Positions 19,012 through 26,917 of a stretch of DNA of 33,357 nucleotides are shown here, in pieces. The translations under genes and the position numbers were made by a program. Positions within the stretch are counted from its first letter, which is position 1. The number at the start of each line of letters is the position of its first letter. Under the pieces are notes generated by a model. That model did no database searches. It was not told where the DNA came from and was given only the letters and a program-made list of their open reading frames with translations. This stretch comes from a virus: the IMG/VR virus record IMGVR_UViG_3300047496_000109, positions 1 through 33,357 of that record. One strand, written 5' to 3'.

Positions 19012-20337
19012 TTATCCCTTATATCCATATTTACTTCTTGCATCTCCAATAGGAACCGTAACAACTTCTTTTGTCTTTTTATTCCTAAGTGTAATCATTG
19101 GGTTTAATGTATCATGTATTTGTTGACGCATTTTATTAATATCAATAGATTTATCAGCTAATTGTTCAGCTTTTCCTTTATTCATTTTATAATCATTCAT
19201 TAATTGTGAGGTTAAACGTGTTCTTGCTAATAGCATTTGGTTCATTAAATTTAATGATTGCGCTTTACCTATCATTACATCAGGCATGTCAGATTTATTA
19301 GGTTTCATTCCCATTAATAATTGTTGTTCACCCTTTCTAAACTGGCCATTAAAATCTTTAGCTGATAAAACAATCACATTTCCCATTTGTGCATCAAGAG
19401 AACCAATTAATTTCTTTTCTTCTGGATTACCTTCTTTTTCATACCATCCTATTTCATGTTGTCCTGCTAATGGCAATTGTCTAATTTGTCTTAGGATTGG
19501 TGAAGCAATCATCCTATTTAAATCATCAAGTACAGTTTGTTTAGTTTGTGCATTAAATGCCATGTCATCCAATTCTTTAATTTGGTCAGCACGAATTTTT
19601 CCTTCTTCCTTTCCTTGTTCCACTGTTCCTTCATAACTTCCTGTATTTTGTGCCATTTGTGTATTAGGACTATTATTATTAATCGCAGATTGACCATTGG
19701 ATGTGTCAACAGGTTGATTGCTTGCTGTATTAATAGTTTGTGAAGGTGTTGGATTATTCACAACAGGTTGGTTTTGTACTTGGCCATTATCAGTTGATTG
19801 CCATTGGTTTGGTGGCTGTAATTGATTTTGACCTGGTTGTGGGCTTTGGTTTTGTTGCTGTTGGTTCTGATAATAGGCTGGAACTGTTGGCGTTTGTAAT
19901 AACGCATTATTATTTTGTGGTGGTGGTGCAAAAACATTTCCACCAAAAAAACTATGCAATGCGTTTCTTAACCAACTTTGTCCATTTCCACCTTGTTGAT
20001 CTGGCGAAAGATTATTTTGACTCGTTAATATATTATTAGATGTTGGTTGGCCTGTCGCCGCATTAATGACTCTATTGATGGCTGCATTTGCTTGATCAGG
20101 TTGTAATTGGGCTAATATATTGGTATTACCTAATGCCTTAGCCGTAAATTGTGGCCCCATTAAATTAGCATATGCATTTTTAGCATTTGCATTAGCGGTA
20201 ACTATAGCAGGCGCATATTTAGCATTGACTGCGGCAATTTCATTTTGATAATGTTGGTTGACCAATTGGTTTAATGTACTCATGGCATTGGGTATGGTAT
20301 TGGTCGTAATACTTGGTAAAGGTAAATTAAAAGCCAT
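19012..20337 (-). CDS. DNA ejection (pilot) protein, gp20-like, with Q/N-rich linker
   Basis: The 441-aa length is close to P22 gp20 (471 aa), and the gene is in the same position. Layout: an N-terminal helical part (NQLVNQHYQNEIAAVNAKYA), a very Gln/Asn/Pro-rich region (about 110-225), then a helical, charged C-terminal half (KEEGKIRADQIKELDDMA and MNDYKMNKGKAEQLADKSID). Ejection proteins are packaged in the capsid and pushed out ahead of the DNA; flexible low-complexity linkers suit unfolding through the portal channel. Spaced two bases from each neighbouring gene. Confidence 0.65.
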   Translation of the reverse strand: MAFNLPLPSITTNTIPNAMSTLNQLVNQHYQNEIAAVNAKYAPAIVTANANAKNAYANLMGPQFTAKALGNTNILAQLQPDQANAAINRVINAATGQPTSNNILTSQNNLSPDQQGGNGQSWLRNALHSFFGGNVFAPPPQNNNALLQTPTVPAYYQNQQQQNQSPQPGQNQLQPPNQWQSTDNGQVQNQPVVNNPTPSQTINTASNQPVDTSNGQSAINNNSPNTQMAQNTGSYEGTVEQGKEEGKIRADQIKELDDMAFNAQTKQTVLDDLNRMIASPILRQIRQLPLAGQHEIGWYEKEGNPEEKKLIGSLDAQMGNVIVLSAKDFNGQFRKGEQQLLMGMKPNKSDMPDVMIGKAQSLNLMNQMLLARTRLTSQLMNDYKMNKGKAEQLADKSIDINKMRQQIHDTLNPMITLRNKKTKEVVTVPIGDARSKYGYKG

Positions 20338-20339
20338 GA

Positions 20340-20984
20340 TTAACCCCCAAACATTTTAGCAATGCCAGCAAATAATGAATTGCGGTCTTGTTGTTTGCCA
20401 TATTGTTCACCATAAGCTGTACCGCCTGCATATTCCCCCGCATTACTTGCCAATTGGCTTAATATATCTGCTGCATGTTGGCCCCATCCTGTTTCCTGGC
20501 CTAATCCTTTGCCATATTGCGTATTAATGCCTAATACATTTTGCAGCCAATTATTCATATCTTGCGATGATATATTTTGCGCCATTTGATTGTTTGCATT
20601 AGCCAAAGGCGTTGAGCCAATTAACCCAGATTTTGATGCTGCATTATTAGCGGCATTTACCCCTTGTTGCGTCTGAAAACGCGCCCAAGGCGATTGCTGG
20701 TAATTGTTCATCAAATGATTAATAAAATCTTGAGGGTTTTGCATGCTATTGACCCAGTTTTGATATTGGGGTATCGCATTGGTACCCGCATTATAAAAAG
20801 GGTTTTGTTGGCCTTCGGCTTTCTCATAATAAGGTTGGTAGGCGTTCCATGCTTTTTTATAGGGTTCGCCGGAATTGCCAAACAGTCCTTGTAATACCCC
20901 TGGTAGTCCTTGAAAGAATGAGCCAAATTCGCTATTACCGCCCATAGAACCCATAGAACTTGGATTGAACCCGCTTGCAGCCAT
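20340..20984 (-). CDS. DNA ejection protein, gp7-like
   Basis: At 214 aa it is close to P22 gp7 (229 aa) and takes its position. It has a Gly/Ser-rich start with an amphipathic segment (FGSFFQGLPGVLQGLFGNSG), a Tyr/Asn-rich helical middle (AWNAYQPYYEKAEGQQNPFY) and a section GVNAANNAASKSGLIGSTPL typical of phage internal virion proteins. It would leave the capsid with the genome and help form a trans-envelope conduit. AAAAGGAT lies before the ATG. Confidence 0.65.
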   Translation of the reverse strand: MAASGFNPSSMGSMGGNSEFGSFFQGLPGVLQGLFGNSGEPYKKAWNAYQPYYEKAEGQQNPFYNAGTNAIPQYQNWVNSMQNPQDFINHLMNNYQQSPWARFQTQQGVNAANNAASKSGLIGSTPLANANNQMAQNISSQDMNNWLQNVLGINTQYGKGLGQETGWGQHAADILSQLASNAGEYAGGTAYGEQYGKQQDRNSLFAGIAKMFGG

Positions 20985-20997
20985 ATAAAAATCCTTT

Positions 20998-21267
20998 TTA
21001 TACCGTGGTGAATGTCACCCAACTTCCTGCTTTAAAACCCTGAAATTCGTTTGCTGTACTATTATATATCATTTGCCCGTTGACTGGCGATTGCAAAGTA
21101 TTGCGTTGCGCTGTCGTCAATACAGGTATAAATATCCCGTTTTGGGATAAATAGCCGACCAGTGATTGGTAAAACGTTGACATAAAATCACGCCAAATAT
21201 CACTCAAGAATATTTTGTTTTTAACCAATTCATCATATAACGGAAACTCATCAAAATCTGTCGCCAT
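20998..21267 (-). CDS. Small virion protein at the tail-needle position, 89 aa
   Basis: The gene lies directly after the gp10-like gene, where P22 keeps tail needle gene 26, but at 89 aa it is much shorter than gp26 (233 aa). The N-terminal half is helical (DEFPLYDELVKNKIFLSDIW) and the C-terminal half LTTAQRNTLQSPVNGQMIYN then FQGFKAGSWVTF is a small beta unit often found at the tips of phage tail or head fibres. AGGAGTAATC precedes the ATG. A short needle, plug or decoration protein are options. Confidence 0.55.
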   Translation of the reverse strand: MATDFDEFPLYDELVKNKIFLSDIWRDFMSTFYQSLVGYLSQNGIFIPVLTTAQRNTLQSPVNGQMIYNSTANEFQGFKAGSWVTFTTV

Positions 21268-21279
21268 GATTACTCCTTG

Positions 21280-23133
21280 TTACTCTGGCAATATCTCGAA
21301 TGACCAACTTGCCCCTAAAATAATGAAAGGCACCGCATCAAAAAATTCTAACTTGACGACAAACCCCTGGCCTCGTGGTATCGTGCCTAGTTTTCGCCAT
21401 AACGTCCTAAATGTCCTTTGACCAACGGCACCCATCGGCGCTTTTAAAATATAACCAAAGGTTTCTCCACCATCTTTAGAGATAGATAAATAAATATATA
21501 ATTGGTTTTGTTGGGTGATGATGACTGATTGGTCTAATAAAATATTGTTACCATCTTCTGTTTCTAAAATGAAATTATCTTCGGTCAATAAATCGAGTTC
21601 ATTAAAGACTTGTTGTAAATTAGCAATAGAACCTTGCTGTACATCTACTTGAAAACGGTCAATTCGTCTTCGATGATAACCAGGGTCTACAATGTCACGG
21701 CTAATACGCATACGTCTAATGTTTTCACCATCATTAGAAAATAGATCAACGTCCATTTCATATAGAATAGGTTTGGCATAATCACCGACATAATTCACAC
21801 CATTAAAATACACATGCGTTTGTGCAGGGTGTCTGTCACCATTCAATATTTCTTCTTCATGCCAGAATTTTGTTTGTTCATTAGACGGATCAGAAAAAGT
21901 CACGTCATAAACAAAGGTATGGTTGGCTTTGGTAAAATTTAATCTATAAAAAATAATCCCATTTTCTTTGATTAAAAAACCTCGTGCATCAGCGACACCC
22001 ATTAAAGGATCAGCCGCATAACGTGATAAAGTAAAATCTAATGCTTTCGTACTCACGGGAATAGATTGTGTCCCCGCTACTTCCATCACTGAACCTAATC
22101 CATCGCGGTCTTGCGCTAAGAAAAACATCTTATCAAAGCCAACGCTAATGCTACCTAATGCTGGTGTGCCATATTCCATTAATAACGAATTATTGCGCCT
22201 AAATGGTAAATTAGTCCCAATGCCTGCGTTTTCCCATACTTCCGTAAAAAACTGGCTGAATAAAAAAATACGACGGTGTAAAGTTCGGCAACCGACAATT
22301 GTCCCAGGGTGTGAAGTAATAGCACCTTGTTGTAATTGACCTAATGAAGTAATCGTATTGGTAGGCGTTCCATTAGTCGTTAAGGTAATGGCTGTACCTG
22401 CAATCGCATTAGCATATGTTGTTGCCACTCGAATATGAGTAGCATCTAAATGAATAGCATAATAAGTGACACCGGCCACTAATGGATTAGGCAATGCGCC
22501 ACTGGTTGATACTTGAAAAGGTACACCTGTTTGATAATTAGCAGTCGTCGATAATATTAACCAATTATTTCCGCCAGTATCATCAGCCGTAAATGTTTGC
22601 GTATCTGGGCCCCAGACTAAGCCCTGGTTTAAACTAGATAATCCAAACGTATTGGTATTGCCATTGGCGACCAGAAAAAACCCATCTAAGAAACAAACAT
22701 CAATTGGATTAGTCGGGAAACTTGTATCAGTAATTTGTGTAAAGGTTTGCGCGGTAGTGTCCCAAATATATCCTTTAGCACCATCAACAAAGATGACTTG
22801 AAAGGTATTTGCATCAATGCCCACGTAACCTGTTGCTGTGGTAATGGTGCCTAAGACAGTAGTAGTAAAGGCGCTATCTGTACGAAAAACTGTACCGCCA
22901 ACCACAGAATAAAAAAAGCCTAAAAAGAAAAACTGCTGACGGAACCCCCCTGTTTCACTGTCCCAAATAATATTGGTATTTAAAATACCTGCGGTATTGA
23001 TTAATATTTTTGGTTTTTTTCCAAGCGGGTCAACATATTCAAACAGATTAACTGAACGCTCAGCATCTATTTCACGCACACGCTGATTATTGTAGCTTCC
23101 GACAATATCAAAATCTTCAGTGGTGCTACTCAT
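21280..23133 (-). CDS. Packaged-DNA stabilisation protein, P22 gp10-like
   Basis: The 617-aa protein has the hallmarks of the phage stabilisation family: VGSYNNQRVREIDAERSVNL at the start, GGTVFRTDS and ATGYVGIDANTFQVIFVDGAKG repeats of beta-propeller type, IVGCRTLHRRIFLFSQFFTE, and RRIDRFQVDVQQG further on. In P22, gp10 closes the portal channel with gp4 and gp26 after packaging. It is longer than P22 gp10 (472 aa), with an inserted beta module around residues 175-265. It overlaps the gp4-like gene by one base. Confidence 0.85.
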   Translation of the reverse strand: MSSTTEDFDIVGSYNNQRVREIDAERSVNLFEYVDPLGKKPKILINTAGILNTNIIWDSETGGFRQQFFFLGFFYSVVGGTVFRTDSAFTTTVLGTITTATGYVGIDANTFQVIFVDGAKGYIWDTTAQTFTQITDTSFPTNPIDVCFLDGFFLVANGNTNTFGLSSLNQGLVWGPDTQTFTADDTGGNNWLILSTTANYQTGVPFQVSTSGALPNPLVAGVTYYAIHLDATHIRVATTYANAIAGTAITLTTNGTPTNTITSLGQLQQGAITSHPGTIVGCRTLHRRIFLFSQFFTEVWENAGIGTNLPFRRNNSLLMEYGTPALGSISVGFDKMFFLAQDRDGLGSVMEVAGTQSIPVSTKALDFTLSRYAADPLMGVADARGFLIKENGIIFYRLNFTKANHTFVYDVTFSDPSNEQTKFWHEEEILNGDRHPAQTHVYFNGVNYVGDYAKPILYEMDVDLFSNDGENIRRMRISRDIVDPGYHRRRIDRFQVDVQQGSIANLQQVFNELDLLTEDNFILETEDGNNILLDQSVIITQQNQLYIYLSISKDGGETFGYILKAPMGAVGQRTFRTLWRKLGTIPRGQGFVVKLEFFDAVPFIILGASWSFEILPE

Positions 23134-23870
23134 TAGTAGCTCAATATATTAGGCCAATAGAACGGCTCAGGCGCAGTCAAGGTGACGGACGGACGAATAG
23201 TTATATCGGTTTCATTAGCATTTTTTAATGTTTGGTAATAATCTTGGTATTCATCTTCGCTGGTTTGTGGCCAATTTCCCGATGGATAATAAGACAAGAA
23301 TTTTCGTGCTAAGGCGTATTTTAAAAAACCATAATAATTAGGTGGTAGTTCGCCCAACGTATCTTGGTTGCCTAAATCATTGATCATCGCTTTGACTTGC
23401 AACGTACAAGGATAAGGTTGATCAGGCGCAGGATAGACAGTGACAAATGATTCTAACGGTTGCTTGTCTAAGAAGATAAAACCAGGTCTAGCTAATAAAT
23501 TATTTTGTCTAACGACACCCCAATAAGTCGCCTTGTTAATAATCCGCATGGGATAAACAAGGTTCGTATTTCCTGTGGTGGGCACGGTGTAATTAGCTAA
23601 CGATAAATCAACGATACGATCTGCGGTAATATCAGCTATCATCATATCAGAGATAGAATAAGTCGCTTTACCCATCACTAGATTAAAATTAATCGTGGTC
23701 AGATAAGGAATGTAAATAGAATCTGATGCAAATTTATCAAGTAACTCGTTTAATAAATCAAGACCCGTCGTCAACATAAAAGCATCAGGTGTTTCGTTAA
23801 CCCCTAATTCCCCTAAGAGAAAAAGAGAGTTAACGATGACATCATTAGTCGTCCGAATGACTTGAGGCAT
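23133..23870 (-). CDS. Tail accessory factor, P22 gp4-like
   Basis: The 245-aa protein begins with a helical unit (TTNDVIVNSLFLLGELGVNE then GLDLLNELLDKFASDSIYIP) typical of gp4-type head-completion proteins that bind under the portal, followed by a beta-rich part (PMRIINKATYWGVVRQNN, FVTVYPAPDQPYPCTLQV) and a C-terminal helix (KYALARKFLSYY). In P22, gp4 (166 aa) is also a peptidoglycan hydrolase; the extra length is in the C-terminal half. One-base overlap with the next gene indicates coupled translation. Confidence 0.83.
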   Translation of the reverse strand: MPQVIRTTNDVIVNSLFLLGELGVNETPDAFMLTTGLDLLNELLDKFASDSIYIPYLTTINFNLVMGKATYSISDMMIADITADRIVDLSLANYTVPTTGNTNLVYPMRIINKATYWGVVRQNNLLARPGFIFLDKQPLESFVTVYPAPDQPYPCTLQVKAMINDLGNQDTLGELPPNYYGFLKYALARKFLSYYPSGNWPQTSEDEYQDYYQTLKNANETDITIRPSVTLTAPEPFYWPNILSY

Positions 23871-23888
23871 AGCATTCCTTGGCCAAGA

Positions 23889-24155
23889 TTACTTAACGGG
23901 AAATGCTACTTTGTCTAAGCCTTTGGTAATTTCGCGTGTCAGTTCTTGTGCATGTTCGCCGTTATTGCACATATAAGCGTTAAATTCCATTGACTTTTCT
24001 TCAAGTTTAGGCGGTCTACCTTGATTACGCGCTTGTTCCATGTTCACACGTTTAGCAAATTCATTATTGCTATTGTGTTCAGCTTCCATTCTCGCATGAC
24101 GTGTTTTCGCCATTTTTGCGTCTTTTCCTGGGTTGTTGTCGTATCTGTTCTTCAT
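23889..24155 (-). CDS. Small hydrophilic protein in the head-tail module, 88 aa
   Basis: GGAG lies 11 bases before the ATG. The product is very polar and Asn/Lys/Glu-rich (KTRHARMEAEHNSNNEFAKR), with a central ARNQGRPPKLEEKSMEFNAY and a C-terminal helix. It is likely helical or partly disordered. It lies between the coat and gp4-like genes and overlaps the small gene upstream by about 77 bases. It may be an assembly or packaging accessory. Function unknown. Confidence 0.6.
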   Translation of the reverse strand: MKNRYDNNPGKDAKMAKTRHARMEAEHNSNNEFAKRVNMEQARNQGRPPKLEEKSMEFNAYMCNNGEHAQELTREITKGLDKVAFPVK

Positions 24156-24318
24156 TGATGTGTTGCTCCTTAACTTTTAGCGGATGATCAAACCAATCAC
24201 CTGTGGCCATTAATTCGTCTTTTTCAGCGTTGCTTACGACACGCATTGGGTAGGTTGCGTGATAAATGCAGTTCCACCCAATTTGTTCATTTTCCTTAAG
24301 ACAGTTCTTTTGCTGCAT
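24079..24318 (-). CDS. Small protein after the coat gene, 79 aa
   Basis: The frame overlaps the end of the coat gene. I chose the ATG at 24318; a GTG at 24342 is also possible and neither has a strong ribosome site, so translation may be coupled to the coat gene. The pattern CIYHATYPMRVVSNAEKDEL and MATGDWFDHPLKVKE, with a W-F/HP end, matches a short class of phage proteins found just after coat genes. The C-terminus is basic. Function unknown; a minor head protein is plausible. Confidence 0.6.
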   Translation of the reverse strand: MQQKNCLKENEQIGWNCIYHATYPMRVVSNAEKDELMATGDWFDHPLKVKEQHINEEQIRQQPRKRRKNGENTSCENGS

Positions 24319-25507
24319 ATTGAGGGTGCCATTTAAATCCACATAAAATGTCTAAACGCATTAAGTTTTGATAACCTAAAATGTCGCCTGTTTGTGTCAC
24401 TGCTAAACTCAAGCCTGTTTCTGGGTCAACTGACACGCTGGAATAAGGGACTTGCAGTTTATAAAGTGGCGGGCAAATAATATCTAAGCCGCGGGATGGA
24501 TAAGCGACGTTCACATTATAAGAACCGACCACAGTCACCGTTGCGCCATTAGGCACAGGGTTGCTGACGTTTTGCAGTGGGTTGCTGGTATCACTAATAA
24601 TCGAAGGCGCGACACTTATGGTTAATGCACCTGCACCGGATGAGTTAGCGGGTGCCGTGATGACAAACTGCATATTTTGACCAGTGGATTGCCTAGATAA
24701 TGGATTAACACTTTGTACACCAGAGATAGTGATTAAATCGCCAGGTAAAAAGTAATTGGTCACACTGATAGTTGCGCCTGATAATACAATCGTGTTCCCA
24801 CTTGATACCGCTCCATTCACTAATAAGGTATCACCAGAGTGTAAGGTAGGGCCTGCACCGGCAATGTGACGCACGATATTTTGGGATTGGAAAATATCAA
24901 AATAGGATAAATGCCCAATCGCTGATTGACGGGTGATTTCTTCGTTAAATACAGGGGTGAAACTATTTAATAAGCCTTGCTTTAACGATGAACCATCGCG
25001 AACCGTCATGGCCATGTATGCATCGCTAGAGATATTAACGCCTTGCTCAAGCAATTTAACACCGGCTAAATCGACAGCGCCGAAAGAGTTAATCGGCGTA
25101 CCCGCGGCACCTGAATAGTAATACAACTCTAATTCGGCTGAGCGGCAAATATCACGTTCCATTTGCGTAATAATATTTTGTATCGCAGGTTGTATGAACA
25201 TGCGGCTAAAATCTTGAATACGCAAACTTAAATCTTGTACGGTATAAGCAATGAGTGCGTGATATTGATGCGCGATAGTAATATTTTCGACGGTTTCGAT
25301 AATATCTTGTGGTACAGCGGTTGAACCATCGCCAATCACGAAGTTATTTTGTCTGCGTACTTGTAAAGTATCGCCAATTTTATAACCCGAAGAAGTAAAG
25401 TCGTCTTGATAAATACGTGAGCCAGTCATCACAAACGGCGCGTTATTTGCAAACATCGCAAGCGCAGTGTTACTGACCAATTGCGTGGTAATAAATTGAT
25501 TAGGCAT
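24296..25507 (-). CDS. Major capsid protein, P22 coat (gp5) family
   Basis: The 403-aa protein has the P22 coat signatures: SNTALAMFANNAPFVMTGSR, YKIGDTLQVRRQNNF, then the helix-rich core (YTVQDLSLRIQDFSRMFIQP and QMERDICRSAELELYYYSGA) and a beta insertion (about 225-320, with VSVTNYFL-like loops and GDLITISGV). Length is close to P22 gp5 (430 aa). HK97-like fold is known for the family. AAGGATG precedes the ATG. It follows the scaffold gene, as in P22. Confidence 0.88.
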   Translation of the reverse strand: MPNQFITTQLVSNTALAMFANNAPFVMTGSRIYQDDFTSSGYKIGDTLQVRRQNNFVIGDGSTAVPQDIIETVENITIAHQYHALIAYTVQDLSLRIQDFSRMFIQPAIQNIITQMERDICRSAELELYYYSGAAGTPINSFGAVDLAGVKLLEQGVNISSDAYMAMTVRDGSSLKQGLLNSFTPVFNEEITRQSAIGHLSYFDIFQSQNIVRHIAGAGPTLHSGDTLLVNGAVSSGNTIVLSGATISVTNYFLPGDLITISGVQSVNPLSRQSTGQNMQFVITAPANSSGAGALTISVAPSIISDTSNPLQNVSNPVPNGATVTVVGSYNVNVAYPSRGLDIICPPLYKLQVPYSSVSVDPETGLSLAVTQTGDILGYQNLMRLDILCGFKWHPQYAAKELS

Positions 25508-25558
25508 TTCAATCCCATCCTTGTGACCGAATTTAAGATTTCATTTCCGAATAAAATC

Positions 25559-26356
25559 TTATTTCCAGTTGTTCTTCATCCGTTGCCGTAAGTCACTTAC
25601 GGGTGTCTTTTCCGTTATAGACGATGAATTAGTCACAGGGTTGCTTTTGATGTTGCCAATCGGTTTTTCATCTTGGGTCTTAATCGCCGAATTACCGCCT
25701 AGCAACGCATGTGATAGTTTCACCATCTCGCTTGCTTGATCTAATGGGTGAAGGTTGGCAATACGTTGTAATTCAGAGGGATTTTTACCAAGTTTATACA
25801 AGACTTCTCCGGCGCTACCTGCCCCCGATTTTGGAAGCATAAGAGATGCATCGCGCATGTGGGCTGTGAAGGGTGCAGATTCATTCCGCACAACGTCTTC
25901 AAAGTCATCGTACTTGTCACCCATACGGTTTAAATGGTTGTCCAGTTCGCCGTATTGTTTTTGTACGTGTTGCGCTTGCTGCATGTCTTTAGCTTTGCGC
26001 TCCTGCATTTCCTTTTGCTGTAGCGCGTAGCTAACCGCCTGTTGAATTTGCTCACTTACATTGCCGCCTTGGTTAGTGGCGTCATTGTATGGATTGTTGC
26101 TAGCGTCATCCTGTGGTGGATTAGACTGTTGCGCAAGTCTTTGTTCAAAGTCTGCACGCAATTGTCGTAATTCCCTTTGATGTCTTTTTTCCTGCCGTCC
26201 CAGCCGGTCTTTGACACCTTTAGGCAAGTCATCCTGTTTGCCTTCGCCCTCTTGTTCGTGCTTCTCAGCATTAACAGATTCATTGGGCATACCCACATTA
26301 TCCAACACGTCACTAGCATGAGCGTCTTGCTCTGGTAAATCCTGAACGTTGTCCAT
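25559..26356 (-). CDS. Scaffolding protein
   Basis: I chose the ATG at 26356, preceded by AAGGGA; an ATG 40 codons upstream (26476) has no ribosome site. At 265 aa the size is near P22 gp8 (303 aa). It is highly charged and Gln-rich, with long helices (GRQEKRHQRELRQLRADFEQ and YALQQKEMQERKAKDMQQAQ), a middle part with PKSGAGSAGEVLYKLGKNPS and a basic C-terminal helix (VSDLRQRMKNNWK) that would bind the coat, as in gp8. It guides procapsid assembly and leaves before or during packaging. Confidence 0.75.
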   Translation of the reverse strand: MDNVQDLPEQDAHASDVLDNVGMPNESVNAEKHEQEGEGKQDDLPKGVKDRLGRQEKRHQRELRQLRADFEQRLAQQSNPPQDDASNNPYNDATNQGGNVSEQIQQAVSYALQQKEMQERKAKDMQQAQHVQKQYGELDNHLNRMGDKYDDFEDVVRNESAPFTAHMRDASLMLPKSGAGSAGEVLYKLGKNPSELQRIANLHPLDQASEMVKLSHALLGGNSAIKTQDEKPIGNIKSNPVTNSSSITEKTPVSDLRQRMKNNWK

Positions 26357-26582
26357 AAATCCCTTCACGCGGCTTAATAGTTGCCCCAGATATTCGGCTA
26401 TCTGTGTCGCCCCAGTTTCGGCCTTGAAACTGTATAAAATGACTATGAGCGCATTATTTGTACTTCGCAAGTCCATTAGTAGACATATAGGAAGTCAAGG
26501 TTACGATTGGGTATAGAAAATCACTGAATCTTCCTTGACATAAGAGGGCATAAAAAGGGCAAAGCGATTAGATTAATAGAAA

Positions 26583-26600
26583 ATGTCTACCTATAGACAT
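26583..26600. promoter_or_regulatory. Operator-like dyad
   Basis: ATGTCTA-CCTA-TAGACAT is a perfect seven-base inverted repeat. It covers the expected first transcribed bases of the minus-strand promoter (start near 26601). A further half site, TAGACAT followed by ATAGG, lies at about 26479-26490. A repressor or activator dimer is the likely reader. Confidence 0.55.
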
Positions 26601-26607
26601 AAATGAC

Positions 26608-26636
26608 GTTATAATATGAGGGCATAAAAAGGGCAA
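26608..26636 (-). promoter_or_regulatory. Likely second late promoter, before the scaffold gene
   Basis: On the minus strand TTGCCC (26636-26631), exactly 17 bases, then TATAAC (26613-26608). It would drive scaffold, coat and all downstream tail genes. The -35 lies within the second 20-bp repeat and the dyad at 26583 begins at the start site. The plus strand also has a TATAAT at 26610-26615 but with no -35. Confidence 0.55.
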
Positions 26637-26645
26637 AAGAGTACC

Positions 26646-26701
26646 GCCAAGCCTAGGTCTGCAACCGAACTGCGAGAACAACCTCACTCGCTTGGCTTGG
26701 C
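26646..26701. other. Long imperfect stem with inner hairpin
   Basis: GCCAAGCC (26646-26653) pairs with GGCTTGGC (26694-26701), or in another register with GCTTGGC at 26690. Inside, GCGAG (26672-26676) pairs with CTCGC (26687-26691). The GC-rich block is unlike its AT-rich surroundings. It could be a structured RNA, a cruciform or a binding site. It is not a tRNA. Confidence 0.5.
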
Positions 26702-26722
26702 TATTATTAAAAATCGAAGGAT

Positions 26723-26765
26723 AGGGGTGGTTTTAGGGGTGGTTTTAGGGGTGGTTTTAGGGGTG
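26723..26765. repeat. G-rich 12-bp tandem repeat, potential G-quadruplex
   Basis: The unit AGGGGTGGTTTT is repeated three times from 26723 and a partial fourth copy (AGGGGTG) follows. The plus strand therefore carries four GGGG runs 12 bases apart (26724, 26736, 26748, 26760) with GG between them. This is a G-quadruplex-capable arrangement, and could also be an array of protein sites. Confidence 0.75.
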
Positions 26766-26858
26766 ATAAGGTACATAATTTTACAAATAGCCATTGAAAC
26801 TAATATAAATCTAATAATTTCGTACCTATTTTTGCAGTTTTTCTTCAAAATTGGCGCT

Positions 26859-26878
26859 TAAGTACGGTTAAGTACGGT
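26859..26878. repeat. 10-bp tandem repeat
   Basis: TTAAGTACGG occurs twice in tandem at 26859-26878 and is followed by TTAAC. It lies 40 bases after the portal stop. GGTAC (26770-26774) and GTACC (26822-26826) flank the AT-rich stretch before it. Together these look like iterated binding sites. Confidence 0.55.
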
Positions 26879-26917
26879 TAACTATTCCTTAATTACCCTT
26901 TTTCTAATAAATGTGCT

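Larger units (their letters stand above)
26544..26637. repeat. Two 20-bp direct repeats with TGCCCT boxes
   Basis: GAGGGCATAAAAAGGGCAAA occurs exactly at 26544-26563 and 26618-26637. On the minus strand each copy holds two TGCCCT hexamers whose starts are 11 bases apart, one helical turn, so both would face the same side of the DNA. The second copy overlaps the -35 of a likely promoter. Binding by a late regulator is inferred. Confidence 0.7.
26357..26917. other. Non-coding control region between portal and scaffold genes
   Basis: About 560 bases lie between the portal stop and the chosen scaffold start (440 if the longer scaffold start is used). I find no supported gene here. It holds a minus-strand promoter, 20-bp direct repeats, dyads, a long stem, a G-rich 12-bp tandem repeat and a 10-bp tandem repeat, each listed separately. 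There is also a perfect hairpin CAGTTTC/GAAACTG at 26413-26432. This is by far the largest gap in a very compact genome. Confidence 0.7.

Noticed and set aside
26641-26705. tRNA or att-site tRNA end
   Set aside because: The stem does not give a cloverleaf; no T-loop or CCA end. An integrase arm-site reading of the nearby repeats stays possible but no integrase is present.
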